NCBI GenBank assembly: GCA_951640165.1
Contig: OX621244.1
Span: 11,302,001-11,366,000, forward strand
Length of the DNA stretch: 64,000 nucleotides
Direction of reading: 5' to 3'
Source of the DNA: Pseudoips prasinana
Lineage: Eukaryota; Arthropoda; Insecta; Lepidoptera; Nolidae
The translations under genes and the position numbers were made by a program. Each line of letters starts with the position of its first letter. The first letter of the stretch is position 1. The notes beneath the pieces were generated by a model that saw nothing but the letters and a program-made list of their open reading frames with translations, was not told where the DNA came from and searched no databases. Positions 45,389-55,787 of the stretch are shown one piece after another.

Positions 45389-46288
45389 TCTTCCAGCTCA
45401 AATCAAACACGAAAACATGTTTTTATTTTGAGCCGGTTCCTTAATCCGTCACTTAGGGTGTTACAAACAATGCACTTGTCCGATGGCCGGAGACACGCTT
45501 ATTATAATGCTCTGGTGCAGCTTTGTTAAATCTGGTTTTGAAACGAGACTGTTTGTTAAATACTTGAGTTGTGTACTTGTAAAATGAAACAGCTATATTA
45601 GTAAACGACGCTTTATGTTGGAGTAATTAAATTTATTTAGCACTTAAGTGTTAAAAAGAAGTACATTTTATTGCATAAACAGTACAATATGTATTGAAAA
45701 ATATGATGCAACTCTTGGTTTTAGCTTAGATGAACCAGAATTATTAGAAAACGGATAATGGTAGCAGACACTGTATTAAGTGTTACGAGAAAAGAAAAAG
45801 TAAATTACTAAAAAGCAACTTAGGTACTAGACTGTATAATGTTATTAAACTACACAAGTTCAGCTTAATTGTGAGTTTTACAAGTATTTGTAAAACTCAC
45901 AATAAAGCTGTAAAGTCTTTACAACCTAATAGTCTAAACAGTCAATAAGCTTAGGTTTTTATATGAAACTAGATTCAAATAGTTTGGCTAGCCTAGTTTT
46001 TTCGTGGAGTCTATCTTATGACATAAGATACATTGTGTGACAAAAATGTTGTAAAATCTTCCAAAATAAATAACAACCCAGCAAGTAGCGAGCGCATAAA
46101 GCTTTTTATCAGTTGTTTATTAATTTCAGTGACAAACACCTTAAAGTATTATGGGGTAAGAATTTTATTGAGAGATATATAAATTAGGTGGAATATCCAA
46201 AGGGTTAACAATTGCGTTTCAATGGTATTATGATTTCACGTTACACTTACGTACTTAATATTTCGCATACCATATTGAAATCTTTGTA

Positions 46289-46290
<2 letters not shown>
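45389..46290. other. no recognisable feature apart from one hairpin
   Basis: AT-rich. See the hairpin at 45861. Confidence 0.4.
45861..45910. repeat. snap-back hairpin, 23-bp stem
   Basis: CAGCTTAATTGTGAGTTTTA plus three bases, loop GTAT, then the complement with one mismatch. Confidence 0.9.

Positions 46291-46349
<59 letters not shown>
46291..46349. repeat. (GT)n microsatellite
   Basis: An uninterrupted run of about 29 GT units. Confidence 0.95.
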
Positions 46350-46351
<2 letters not shown>

Positions 46352-46644
46352 TAAAGTGCTGTAGTAAAATAGATATTTAAATACATGAGCGTTCGTCAAC
46401 ACTTGCATATAAACTACCATAGCAAAAAAATTAGGGTATTTTCCAACAAAGATGAGATGCGAAGCTTGAAATATGTGAAGTATCGAATAGTCGGAAATGC
46501 ACGAGAAGGCCCTAGGAATGATAGGGAAGGTATGTGGTCAGTCTATAGATTGGTGCCACCAAGTAGTTTAATTTTTATGTGTCTCAGTATTTTCAGGGCA
46601 CATATAGCTTTTGACAACAGTCATTAAGCCATATCAAAAGACTA

Positions 46645-46695
46645 CTGGGTGGCTTGAACAACTCTAACACTAGAATAACCCCTGCCCATACGATC
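46645..46695 (-). repeat. fragment of the dispersed repeat at 36533
   Basis: GGCTTGAACAACTCTAACAC is the complement of the core motif with one change. Confidence 0.6.
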
Positions 46696-46944
46696 AAGTA
46701 AGACGGTAGCAGCGATACCGAATTGCGGAATGTAGGAAGGATGCGGAATATATAGCAGCAGCAAGCAAGCAAGTGGCAGACGACTATGGTCGTAAGGAAG
46801 TGAGTGATAGTGCCTAAAATCGTGAGTACTTATGTGAGAGAATCTATGGCTAAACGTGACGGTAGGTATAAAGGAATTGAACGTATAGACGTTCAAATCC
46901 TTTCAAGCGTTTATGCCTCATTGAATAACAAACATCCAATTTTT

Positions 46945-47105
46945 ACATTTTAATGTCCGGGTTCGATGGCTAATAGCTCTTCGCGAGGCCCGGGGGTAGA
47001 TCTTCAAACAACCAGAATCTGAAAAAATAGTCGTTAATACACAAATATGGGAATCGAAACCTTGGGAACAATTACCCAACTAGGCAGACTTCTTGCACCG
47101 CTCAC
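46945..47105 (-). repeat. SINE copy with tRNA-like head
   Basis: On the minus strand an A-box-like GCCTAGTTGGGTAATTG and B-box-like GGTTTCGATTCCC. Confidence 0.55.
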
Positions 47106-48105
47106 ATATATTCTCGATTAATCCAATAAGTTTATTATTTCTCCATCGTGCACGTCGTTCCAAGTGACTCATTCGCCTCACTCATATTTCTATAAATATG
47201 CAGGGCCATGTCTCTCATCAGTGTAAATTGGCCTTATCGATAAGTTTAATAAACGCGCGGTAGGTGCCGTGAAAGGAATGGTACCACTGATGTATCCCTG
47301 ACTTAATCAATGGGTAGATAACGTCAAGGGGATTGAAAATCCTACTTGTTATGAGACGGTAAAAGGCAAAGGAACGGTTAAGTTGTTTTGGGTAAGGATA
47401 TTTATGCTAAACTTTTAACGAGCTATTTATAAATTAATCCTTCAGCTTCATTCAGTTGTTTGGAAGGTGTTATCAGAGGGAATTGATATGAATTACGAGT
47501 GTCAAATGATGATAGAGAAGTGATTCTTCCCGAATTTCACCTACGGCGCGCGGCGGTCTAATTCGGGAACAAACCCACGAGCTTATTATATATACGTAAG
47601 AAAAGGTAAACGAAGACGAAAAAAAGGCCTAGAGTTTCTTTCTGGCTCTCTACTCCGGGTTGGTCATCTAGGAAGCTAGAGAAAATTACAGGTTAGCTAT
47701 AGTAGGAACGTCCCAATCGTGGCAAATAATTCCTGATATACTACCTCGTGTAATCCATGCATTCTATCAATATTCAATCCATTGCATAACCAAATTTACA
47801 AACACACAAATTTATTTCAGCGGATCCCTGAGCTGTGGCCGAACTCCATCAGAGTGCCCTCAGGTATTTATCGCTTCAATGGTCACCCATTGCACGGTGT
47901 CTTCAATTTAGTAATGCAGTTCTAGTATTACATTCAAAAGTACGCCGTAGCAACATAAATTGTTATTTATTTATGGATTTCTCAAGATTTTTATATTGTA
48001 AAACAAAACGCACAAAACGCATGGAGTAGCTCTAAAATCTTGTTAAATTAATATTATATTACACGTTACTTGTGCAGTGTTTGCCAAGGACAAATGCATT
48101 TTAAG
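47106..48105. other. no recognisable feature
   Basis: Nothing recognised. The right edge approaches the long inverted repeat. Confidence 0.4.
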
Positions 48106-48130
48106 AGGTAGTCCACGAAGGGCACCTACG

Positions 48131-49043
48131 TGACTTAGATATGCAGCCCCGTATTTCTCCCCAGTGGTATCGTATTGTCATCTCAATAGATTATGCGAGT
48201 GAGACAATAAGAGGTGCATCTGTCTCTGCACTTTCACTCCTGCACTATAATGATAAAACAATGAATTTTATTCAGCAGTTGGGTATTAAAATGGAGGTAG
48301 TCCACGAAGGGACATCTGAATGGTACCTGCGCGAATGGCACCTAGCCTAGTCCACGAAAGGCACCTATCAATATTTTTGGCAGGTACTCTTTGTGGATTT
48401 AATTTATTTATTGCATTCCTGTCCACGAAAGGCACCTACGTTAACCGTTATAGTAACCTAGGTTATTAAATGAAAAATATCGATAAAAATTACTAGAACA
48501 TTTATTAACATTACTAATATTACGCACGTTAAGACGTTAGTATTTATTTATGTTTAAGCGGATATTAACGGATAGATAGTAGTTTAATTTCAATGTGTAA
48601 TATTCGCTTAAACATAAGAAAATACAACTCTTAAAGTGCGTAATATTAGTAGTGTTAATAAACGTTCTAGTGATTTTTATCGATATCTATCATTTAACAA
48701 CCTAGGCTACTGTAACGGTTAACGTAGGTGCCTTTCGTGGACAATAATGAAAAAAATAAATTGAATCCACGAAGAACACCTGCCAATAGTATTAATAGGT
48801 GCCTTTCGTGGACTAGGCTAGGTGCCATTCGCGCAGGTGCCATTCAGATGTCCCTTCGTGAACTACCTCCATTTTAATACCCAAGTGCTGAATAAAATTC
48901 ATTGTTTTATCATTCTATAATGATGGAAGGAGGAGGAGGAAAGTGCAGAGACAGATGCACCTCTTATTGTCTCACTCGCATAATCTATTGAGATGACAAT
49001 ACGATACCACTGGGGAGAAATACGGCACTGCATATCTAAGTCA
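48131..49043. repeat. 0.9-kb foldback with 440-bp arms
   Basis: The left arm, about 48131-48566, starts TGACTTAGATATGCAG. The right arm, about 48599-49043, ends CTGCATATCTAAGTCA. They are inverse complements along nearly their whole length, with scattered mismatches and small indels, and the spacer is only about 32 bp. Each arm carries several copies of GTCCACGAAAGGCACCT: plus copies at 48300, 48350 and 48421, complementary copies at about 48726, 48796 and 48846, and one more at 48111 just outside the left arm. A 69-codon frame in the left arm (48141-48350) has no recognised motif. It could be a foldback transposon or a locus giving hairpin RNA. Confidence 0.9.
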
Positions 49044-49655
49044 GCTGTAGTTGCAGATTGACTTCTAGATTCGACGGACGATGAACTTTATCAAGTTCAA
49101 ATAACTGCATCGGTTTATAACTTCTATCTATTTCACGGACCCTTTAAATAGGCAGTTTTTGTAAAAAACTGTAATCTAATAGTCTAAGACCAATAAGACC
49201 AGCTACTTAAAATATATTCTTCCATGTTGAAGAAAGTTATTTATTCGAATAGTAAATGTAAAGTCGACACCATGATAGTGGATACAAGTTAACCTTGACA
49301 ATGGCGTTATGGTGCAAACTTTAAGGTCGCTTTTTGTAGTGCAAGTATTTTGACTGACCTAATGTTGCTTGAGAGAAATAAAAATAAAGTCGGCAGTAAA
49401 CCAAAGTATAAAATGCAATCTTAATTAAGAATAATTTATTCACTTACTTGTAAGCTTACGGCGGAGATACGATACAAATTATGGGGTTTTATAAGCCCTG
49501 TTTATAAGATCATCGGCGATAACCCTGATTTATACTAAAGTCGTTATAATTTAATAGAAGCTTCAGAATATTGAATGAAGTAATTAACTTATTGTTTTAA
49601 ATGAAACGAAACTGGTAGTTTTAATTGCTGTAATTGACTACTGAAAGTTATTTAT
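49044..49655. other. no recognisable feature
   Basis: Nothing recognised. Confidence 0.4.
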
Positions 49656-49999
49656 ATTTGAGTTTGATTTAGGGATTAAAGAGCCATACTGAATAATCTC
49701 CCGAGAGAGACGGATAGAAAGTACCGTAATTTTGCTTTATGAGCAGAAGTACGAAGACGGATGTTTCTCATTCATAAAGGATAATAATGATATTATTACC
49801 TGCAGCATTGCAGGTCAATTTAACAATACAGGTAGTATTCATTACTGTGAATAAATGCTGAAAGATAATTACATATATTTGAGTTTAATTTAGGGTTTAA
49901 AGTGAGTGAGAAGAATGAATGAGAGAAGAAAGAGACAGAATGAACATATCGTAATAATGTTTTATGAGCAGAAGTACGACGAGGGAAGTTTCTCATCTA
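49656..49999 (+). repeat. diverged direct repeat of about 120 bp, two copies
   Basis: ATTTGAGTTTGATTTAGGG ... TTTTATGAGCAGAAGTACGA-like sequence at 49656-49772 recurs at 49876-49999, offset about 220. Shared blocks are TTATGAGCAGAAGTACGA and TTTCTCAT. Confidence 0.75.
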
Positions 50000-50099
50000 G
50001 ACACGCGGCGGCGTGTCAAACCAAGGTCAAGCTAAGGAAGTGGCTAGCCAGCACCAAGTGTAATACTATAAAAACCACTTGGTGCCACTTTTGACCCTT

Positions 50100-50794
50100 C
50101 TATAACTCAAAACCTCTTTAACGTAAACACATAAAACTACGTGTGTTAATTATATTCATAAGGTAATCTAGAAGCCCAAATTTCAAGAAGCTAGTTCAAA
50201 ACGGTTATAAAAATACGAAGGTCAAAAAGTCGTAAATTGTAGCACTCACTGACTGATTGACATATAGTTCCTCAATCTAACCTATTTCCAATTGACCTAG
50301 AAGGAAGACATTTGGAATCCGGTAATTGTGTTTTTACGTAATATCGTAAAGAGATTAAGCTCCACTCGGCGGCGATTTTGATTTATGAGGTAGTGCATTC
50401 CATTGAAGAAAAGAAAGTACAAATAAAGAAAGTAATATTCATGCCCAATAATGTACTACTTATTTTGCTTGAGAGCAGAGGTTGCAATCTTCCCATCAAG
50501 TAAAGCACATAACGGCCACTTGTTTTAAAAGAACCGAGACACTTTAATTGGGTAATAAATCTCCAAAATTCTGTTACACATACAGAACATATCAGTTCAA
50601 GAATCGGACCCACTTAATTGCTATGAATAACTTCGGCACGTTTATCGATCTTAACATTTCGATGTTAATGTTTTAATTAAAGTGTCGAAGTCCGTTTTGG
50701 TTCCTTATTGTATTATAGCTTTTTATAGTTATATTCGTAAAATAAATAAAAGCTCATAATATACAGCATTGACAATTGTAAAGTATTAATTGAG
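50100..50794. other. no recognisable feature
   Basis: Nothing recognised. An imperfect hairpin GCACCAAGTG / CACTTGGTGC lies just upstream at 50053-50087. Confidence 0.4.
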
Positions 50795-51033
50795 TTGCTG
50801 TGTGGCGACGGCGGCGAATATCAGAATATCATCACCGGCGGCGTAGAAGTCGACCCGGGGGAATATTTACCAGAAGAAGGGCAGCAGCTTCCTTCTGAGT
50901 ACTATGGGCATCTTACTGCGATCGCCAACCTGTCTGCCAAGCGTGGCGATTATGGCATTTCTTCAAGATCATTCTTTGAAGAGGGTTGTCTAGCAGTGGA
51001 CTACTTTCAGTTATAATTATGATGATGATTTGA
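50795..51033 (+). repeat. RTE-like LINE 3' tail, longest copy
   Basis: GTAGAAGTCGACCCGGGGG, CTTACTGCGATCGCCAACC, TGCCAAGCGTGGCGATTATG, CTAGCAGTGGAC and ATGATGATGA in order. The open 73-codon frame is probably incidental. Confidence 0.75.
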
Positions 51034-51079
51034 GCTGCTCATGGTTAATATAAAAGTTGTGACGGATACCCTAAGTAAT

Positions 51080-52060
51080 TAATTTTATGTTGGATTCGGC
51101 CAATAGTTTCGACTTCTTCAGGAGATAATTTTTAGAGCGAAGGCACGCCCGAGGTGGCGTCCCGTCTCGCCCGGTGTGCGAGGGACCGCGCAGCGCATTA
51201 CAACAGGGCGGTTGCGGATCATCGTTGTCAGCGTCATCTAGTTGGGGAAGACGCAGAGCTGTGTGGTATGAGTTTATGATGTCGGTGCTGAGTGTGAGAC
51301 TATCCTCAACGTAGGGTTCGTTCAGTATAAACAGTTTCCAGCAGTTAGCAGGAATGTTGGACGTGTGCGTATTTCTATTGCCTCACTATGTGTGTGACTA
51401 CGTGGGATAAAAGCTTTTTTTTAATAAAACTTTTGTTTTCTCAAAGTGCAAGTTATGCGAGTCACCCTCATCAATAGCATGTGCGATTTCTGGTCCGTTT
51501 CAATCACATTTCCTCAAGATCTCTTCTCTAATGTGGCCAGCAAGTCTAGTGGCTACGTTATTGCGTCCAATTTCGCCCACATAACTCGTAACGCAATCTT
51601 AAGGAACCATGTAAGCTCTAGGAGCATTTAGCGGGTCTGTGTCATTATGTGAGCGCAACCATTGTCTTAGATGTATAAGGGGCCGGAATAACGTCTTTAT
51701 GCAATATTTACGGCGAATCCATAATACGATTTTGTCCATTACCCGTTTTACTAGAACTACGATACACCAGATACATATATGTCGGTTAAAAAATCACTGC
51801 TATGTAATATTTATGACTACAACACTTAACTGAATTGTTACAATTCCCCTTACATTTTATAGTTGCAGCAATGCACTGTAAATTTTTCACCTCCGAACAC
51901 GATGTCAAAGAGACGGGCAAACCAATCTTGGATAGTAGACTCACTATGAGCATTCCCCTGTGTATGCAAGTAAAATGGCGAATGCAATCTTTTCTCCACA
52001 ATTTTTCAATATCATCAAATGGACAAGGTACCGAGAATTGCTTCACGTGATAAAAAATAT
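51080..52060. other. unresolved GC-richer stretch, possible decayed retroelement on minus strand
   Basis: The base composition differs from the flanks. Minus-strand readings GHIREEILRKCD and EIAHAIDEGDSHNLHFEKTK, with a stop between, look vaguely like the region upstream of the C-terminal part of GIY-YIG-bearing retroelements. An 86-codon minus frame (52046-51786) is cysteine-rich (KCKGNCNNSVKCCS). Nothing here is firm. Confidence 0.25.
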
Positions 52061-52204
52061 TGGAAAATGAATTTTTAAGGAATTGCAGTAAAATATATGG
52101 CCATCACGAGACACCCGGCGCAGGTGAAACACCGAAATTGATGGTTATTGAAAGGATTTATTAATAGAATGACAAATTAATAAAGGCCTAATTTTATACT
52201 ATTA

Positions 52205-52405
52205 CATTTTTTTTTATAAAAACGCCCGCACTAGGGAATCTCCTGTGTCGCGGGGTACTTTACAAACATATAATAGACGGACACAAATTACATCCAGACT
52301 CTTAGAACAACTATTTATGGGTTACACAAATAGTTGTCCGCCGTTGGACTCGAACCCGTGACACGACGCGGCGAGGCGACTGTCTTAGCCGCTTCAGCAC
52401 ACGTG
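52205..52405 (-). repeat. tRNA-derived SINE, family 4
   Basis: On the minus strand: AGCGGCTAAGACAGTCGCCT, B box GGTTCGAGTCC, GACAACTATTTGTGTAACCC, and tail ACAGGAGATTCCCTAGTGCG. Confidence 0.8.
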
Positions 52406-53190
52406 CAGTCATACATGCATTGCCACCTACCTCAACGAGACTAGGAAACTACTATATACAGTATGTGCACAAATATAGGTGCACACTTTGTCATCACTAT
52501 CATGATCCGATAATCCGACGTGACTGCTATCCGAGGCGATTGGGTAGAGATATTGTGCACCAGCGATAGTTTTACGCGCTGATTTAGCCACGCCGACTTT
52601 TATCGGACCTCTAGGCTACGGGGGGTCTCCACCGAGTTATCGTTGATATCACAAGGTACCAAAGGTCTCGCTTGTTCTTTTTTATTCATACGGCGGACCT
52701 ATTGATTTTTCTCGGGGACTAAGTGTTTCCCCACACTACAACATGGGTTTATAAAAAGTCAGACGGAACAGGCTTTTTATATGCACCCACGATCCATCAT
52801 AAAATTCAGCTACTCTTACCATCAGGTGGCAATGTGGTCACGCCCATTATCTATAAAAAAATATAACTTACATACTCCGGGATGTTACTGGTATTAAATT
52901 TACCAAGAAAATATGTATGCAACAACTTAAACATTGAGATAATATTTTTTTTTTTTTATTTACTCAATACCAAAATTCTGCTTTCTGATATTTCAAGAAA
53001 AAAGCTAGGCGTTTAGATAATGTTCAATGAAAGAGATTGTTTCTTTTGTATATAAAGTAAAGAGGACCAGTATTCCTCTTTTATCTGCCACCGCAACTTC
53101 TGCTAAGCAGAATGAATAGTGGCACATGACATGGCAAACAAAATACAAAATTAGAAAAGAAATGTACTCCATGGTAACAATCGGGTGCTC
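52406..53190. other. mostly unrecognised, with a LINE tail scrap
   Basis: CTTACCATCAGGTGGCAATG at 52817 is the end of a CR1/Jockey-group tail. The rest is unidentified. Confidence 0.4.
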
Positions 53191-53619
53191 GAATGCGTCT
53201 CAATATACAGCATGTAACGTAATTAACGCACACCCTCAAACACCCTAATTAGAATATTATGTTGTAATCATAATACACACTAAAATTTTAATTCAACATG
53301 TACCTATATGCATAGTTATTTACTAAATTAGTTTCTTGAAATCAAGTTTATTTTTCTTTATTTTGTGTTGAATAATGTAATTTGTATGAATACAAATAAA
53401 ATGCGATTTAAATGTCTTATTACTTTGACTTACGGTCTATTTCAATTGGTTTTGGCTGTACAGGGTTAAAATTACGATAATTTCCGTAACTATAATTATT
53501 TTGGAATAAATAATTATCTATATTAAAAACGATATAAATCGATTCAATAAACGATTCTGAACAAACTATTTTCAGGATGTGCGTTAATTAAGTTACATGT
53601 TGTATATTGAGACGCATTC
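53191..53619. mobile_element. TIR element, copy 2, with longer inverted ends
   Basis: The ends GAATGCGTCTCAATATACAG and CTGTATATTGAGACGCATTC-like right end (one change) continue into CATGTAACGTAATTAACG. The inverted repeat is about 45 bp here, whereas copy 1 at 44989 shares only the inner 30 or so. Confidence 0.85.
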
Positions 53620-54608
53620 CAGCGCCCGTACACAGAGCACATGTTCAACATACTTAGCAAGAGGTCCTTAAACCAAAGGTTTGATAGAAGTTACCGAGAC
53701 AACATCTGACATTTCATCTATCCTCAATATACCCGTATAAGTCTGGAAGCTATCAGCTATGGCAGCAATTAAATTTGATTGTCATTCATCCGCAAATATA
53801 TACGCAACAAAATTAAATATACGGCTTGCATTAAATTGCACTATTTTTCTCTTCAGCTGTGACTCGATATGAAAGTTTTAATTAAAACATGCCAGACGGT
53901 GTTCTTATAAATTTTAATACCATTGGAAAGAAAATGCGTTTATTTTAATAAACTGGTCTAGGTGTCTTATATTAAATTGTTCTAGGAACTTGAGCAGGGA
54001 GCTTTTTATGTTATTTTAATAACTCAAGCTACTCTGTAAAATATTCACGTATGTTCAGGTTTATAAAAGTCTAATGAAATTCATTTATACAGTATTAAAA
54101 TAGCCTATTGCTAGCTAGCTATAGCTAACTATATATAAATAACATGACACAATAGAGGATAGTATTTCGCAACCAAAGGGTGCCAACAGTACAACTTAGC
54201 CTCCTTTGTCCGTCCATCCATTCGCCCCTACGTCTTCCGTCTGTCAGTCAGAAAATTAACAGAGGATGTTTTCTATTGTCGATACAAAAACAAATAATTA
54301 CAAATAACGTTCTTGTATGCATAAGAAACTTAATTTTAAATGCTAAATATGTGGTTTTTAATAGAAATAATTAAGTATATTCGCATATATTAAGTTTATA
54401 CAAGTTAATAGCTTTTTCTATCACAAATCTGTTTAAGTTTGTCGTTGACATACACTACCAGATCTGTGATCTTACGAACACATTAGAACACAACAAATCC
54501 TAAAAGCAAAAGAAAGTTATGTATTTCATTTTTCCTTAAATTTCTTAATGATTGTGGTCAGACATACGAGTACGAAATAAATGAAAAGCGAAGTTTTGCA
54601 ATATTTTT
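53620..54608. other. no recognisable feature
   Basis: AT-rich, nothing recognised. Confidence 0.4.
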
Positions 54609-54849
54609 GAAGTTATACTTCTTTTGGCGCGATGGAGAAAAATGATGAGAGTGAATTTTTACGATGCGCGCGCACACCGACACAAAAAAAATTAACAGCA
54701 TGAAGTTAGTTCTAGGTGGTATGAGAGTGAATTTTTACGATGCGCGCGCATCGTGCGCGCGCATCGTAAAAATAACAGCATAACGTTAGTTCTAGGTGGT
54801 ATGAAAATTGATAACTATGTTCAAGTTGTATATTAAGAAGTATAACTTC
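54609..54849. mobile_element. MITE with 15-bp TIRs and internal 76-bp duplication
   Basis: The left end GAAGTTATACTTCTT and right end AAGAAGTATAACTTC are perfect inverses. Inside, ATGAGAGTGAATTTTTACGA and GCGCGCGCA occur at 54645 and 54721 (offset 76), and AGTTCTAGGTGGTATGA also occurs twice. Confidence 0.75.
54731..54773. repeat. 20-bp-stem GC-rich hairpin
   Basis: ATTTTTACGATGCGCGCGCA, loop TCG, then the perfect complement. The first internal duplicate (54655) continues instead into CACCGACACAAAAAAAATT. Confidence 0.9.
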
Positions 54850-55284
54850 TAACGCGTGTACATAAGTACACACAAGTTTTTTTAAATTTTATTGTTAAAA
54901 CTATTCTTAAGTGAATATACGTTGAATCCATGCAAGCAAAGTAACGCATAAGCTGAATTATCTTTGCTATATTAATCTAATTGTACCGGATAATTACCTA
55001 AGTTTCGTTCAAACAAAATTATATATATCACCAATTAAGATATAGATTAGAATAGATAATTTAATTGTATACGAAGTTGGGGGATCTAATTATGTTATCT
55101 TGAGTATGTGAAACTAACAACTTTATAATATTATTTAAGAACATACCTAATATAAGGTATGATAGGGTATGTGAAAATTGCTGGATTAATTTTGTGAAAC
55201 CCGACTCAACGAGGATATTGCTTAGTAAATAATTTATTTTGCAATAAGCTAGATCAATTTAATAAACTGCATCAATAATCTACA
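54850..55284. other. no recognisable feature
   Basis: AT-rich, nothing recognised. Confidence 0.4.
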
Positions 55285-55545
55285 ATGGACGCGTCGGTTG
55301 CGTGGTTGGTAAATTCTAGACTTTTATGCCGCAGGTCGTGGGTTTTATTGCCACCCAGGACAGATATTTTTGTGCATGAACATACATATCTGTTTGTCCC
55401 GAGTCTGGGTGTAATTATCTATATAAGTATGTGTTTACAAAAGAAAAGTAGTAGGTATATGGAAAGTAGTATCTGGTTTCTTAGTTTGGGATCAAATGGT
55501 CGTGTGTGAATAATGTTTCAGGATAATTATTAAGATAGGAGCTAC
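55285..55545 (+). repeat. tRNA-derived SINE, family 5
   Basis: Head CGGTTGCGTGGTTGGTAAAT, decayed B box GGGTTTTATTGCC, body CCGAGTCTGGGTGTAATTAT, tail TTTGGGATCAAATGG. Confidence 0.8.
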
Positions 55546-55618
55546 ATCACCAGATATGACATATGTGTACGCTTCAAAAGCCTTACTTTTGCGTTATGGT
55601 TAGTCAACCATGGTTAGT

Positions 55619-55670
55619 CACCTTCATTTTTGTGTTGTGTGGAGTCCCACACAACACAAAAATGAAGGTG
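55619..55670. repeat. hairpin 1 of three: 24-bp perfect stem
   Basis: CACCTTCATTTTTGTGTTGT plus GTGG, loop AGTC, then the exact complement. Confidence 0.95.
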
Positions 55671-55674
55671 TCCC

Positions 55675-55712
55675 GCAAATGGAGGTAGTGTGATCACACT
55701 GCCTCCATTTGC
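55675..55712. repeat. hairpin 2 of three: 19-bp arms, no loop
   Basis: GCAAATGGAGGTAGTGTGA meets TCACACTGCCTCCATTTGC, with one mismatch. Confidence 0.95.
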
Positions 55713-55744
55713 AACACAAGATCCGAGATTCAAAATCTATGCAA

Positions 55745-55787
55745 TGATGCAACAACATGCTCCTATTAGGAGCATGTTGTTGCATCA
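55745..55787. repeat. hairpin 3 of three: 21-bp perfect stem
   Basis: TGATGCAACAACATGCTCCT plus A, one-base spacer T, then the exact complement. Confidence 0.95.
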
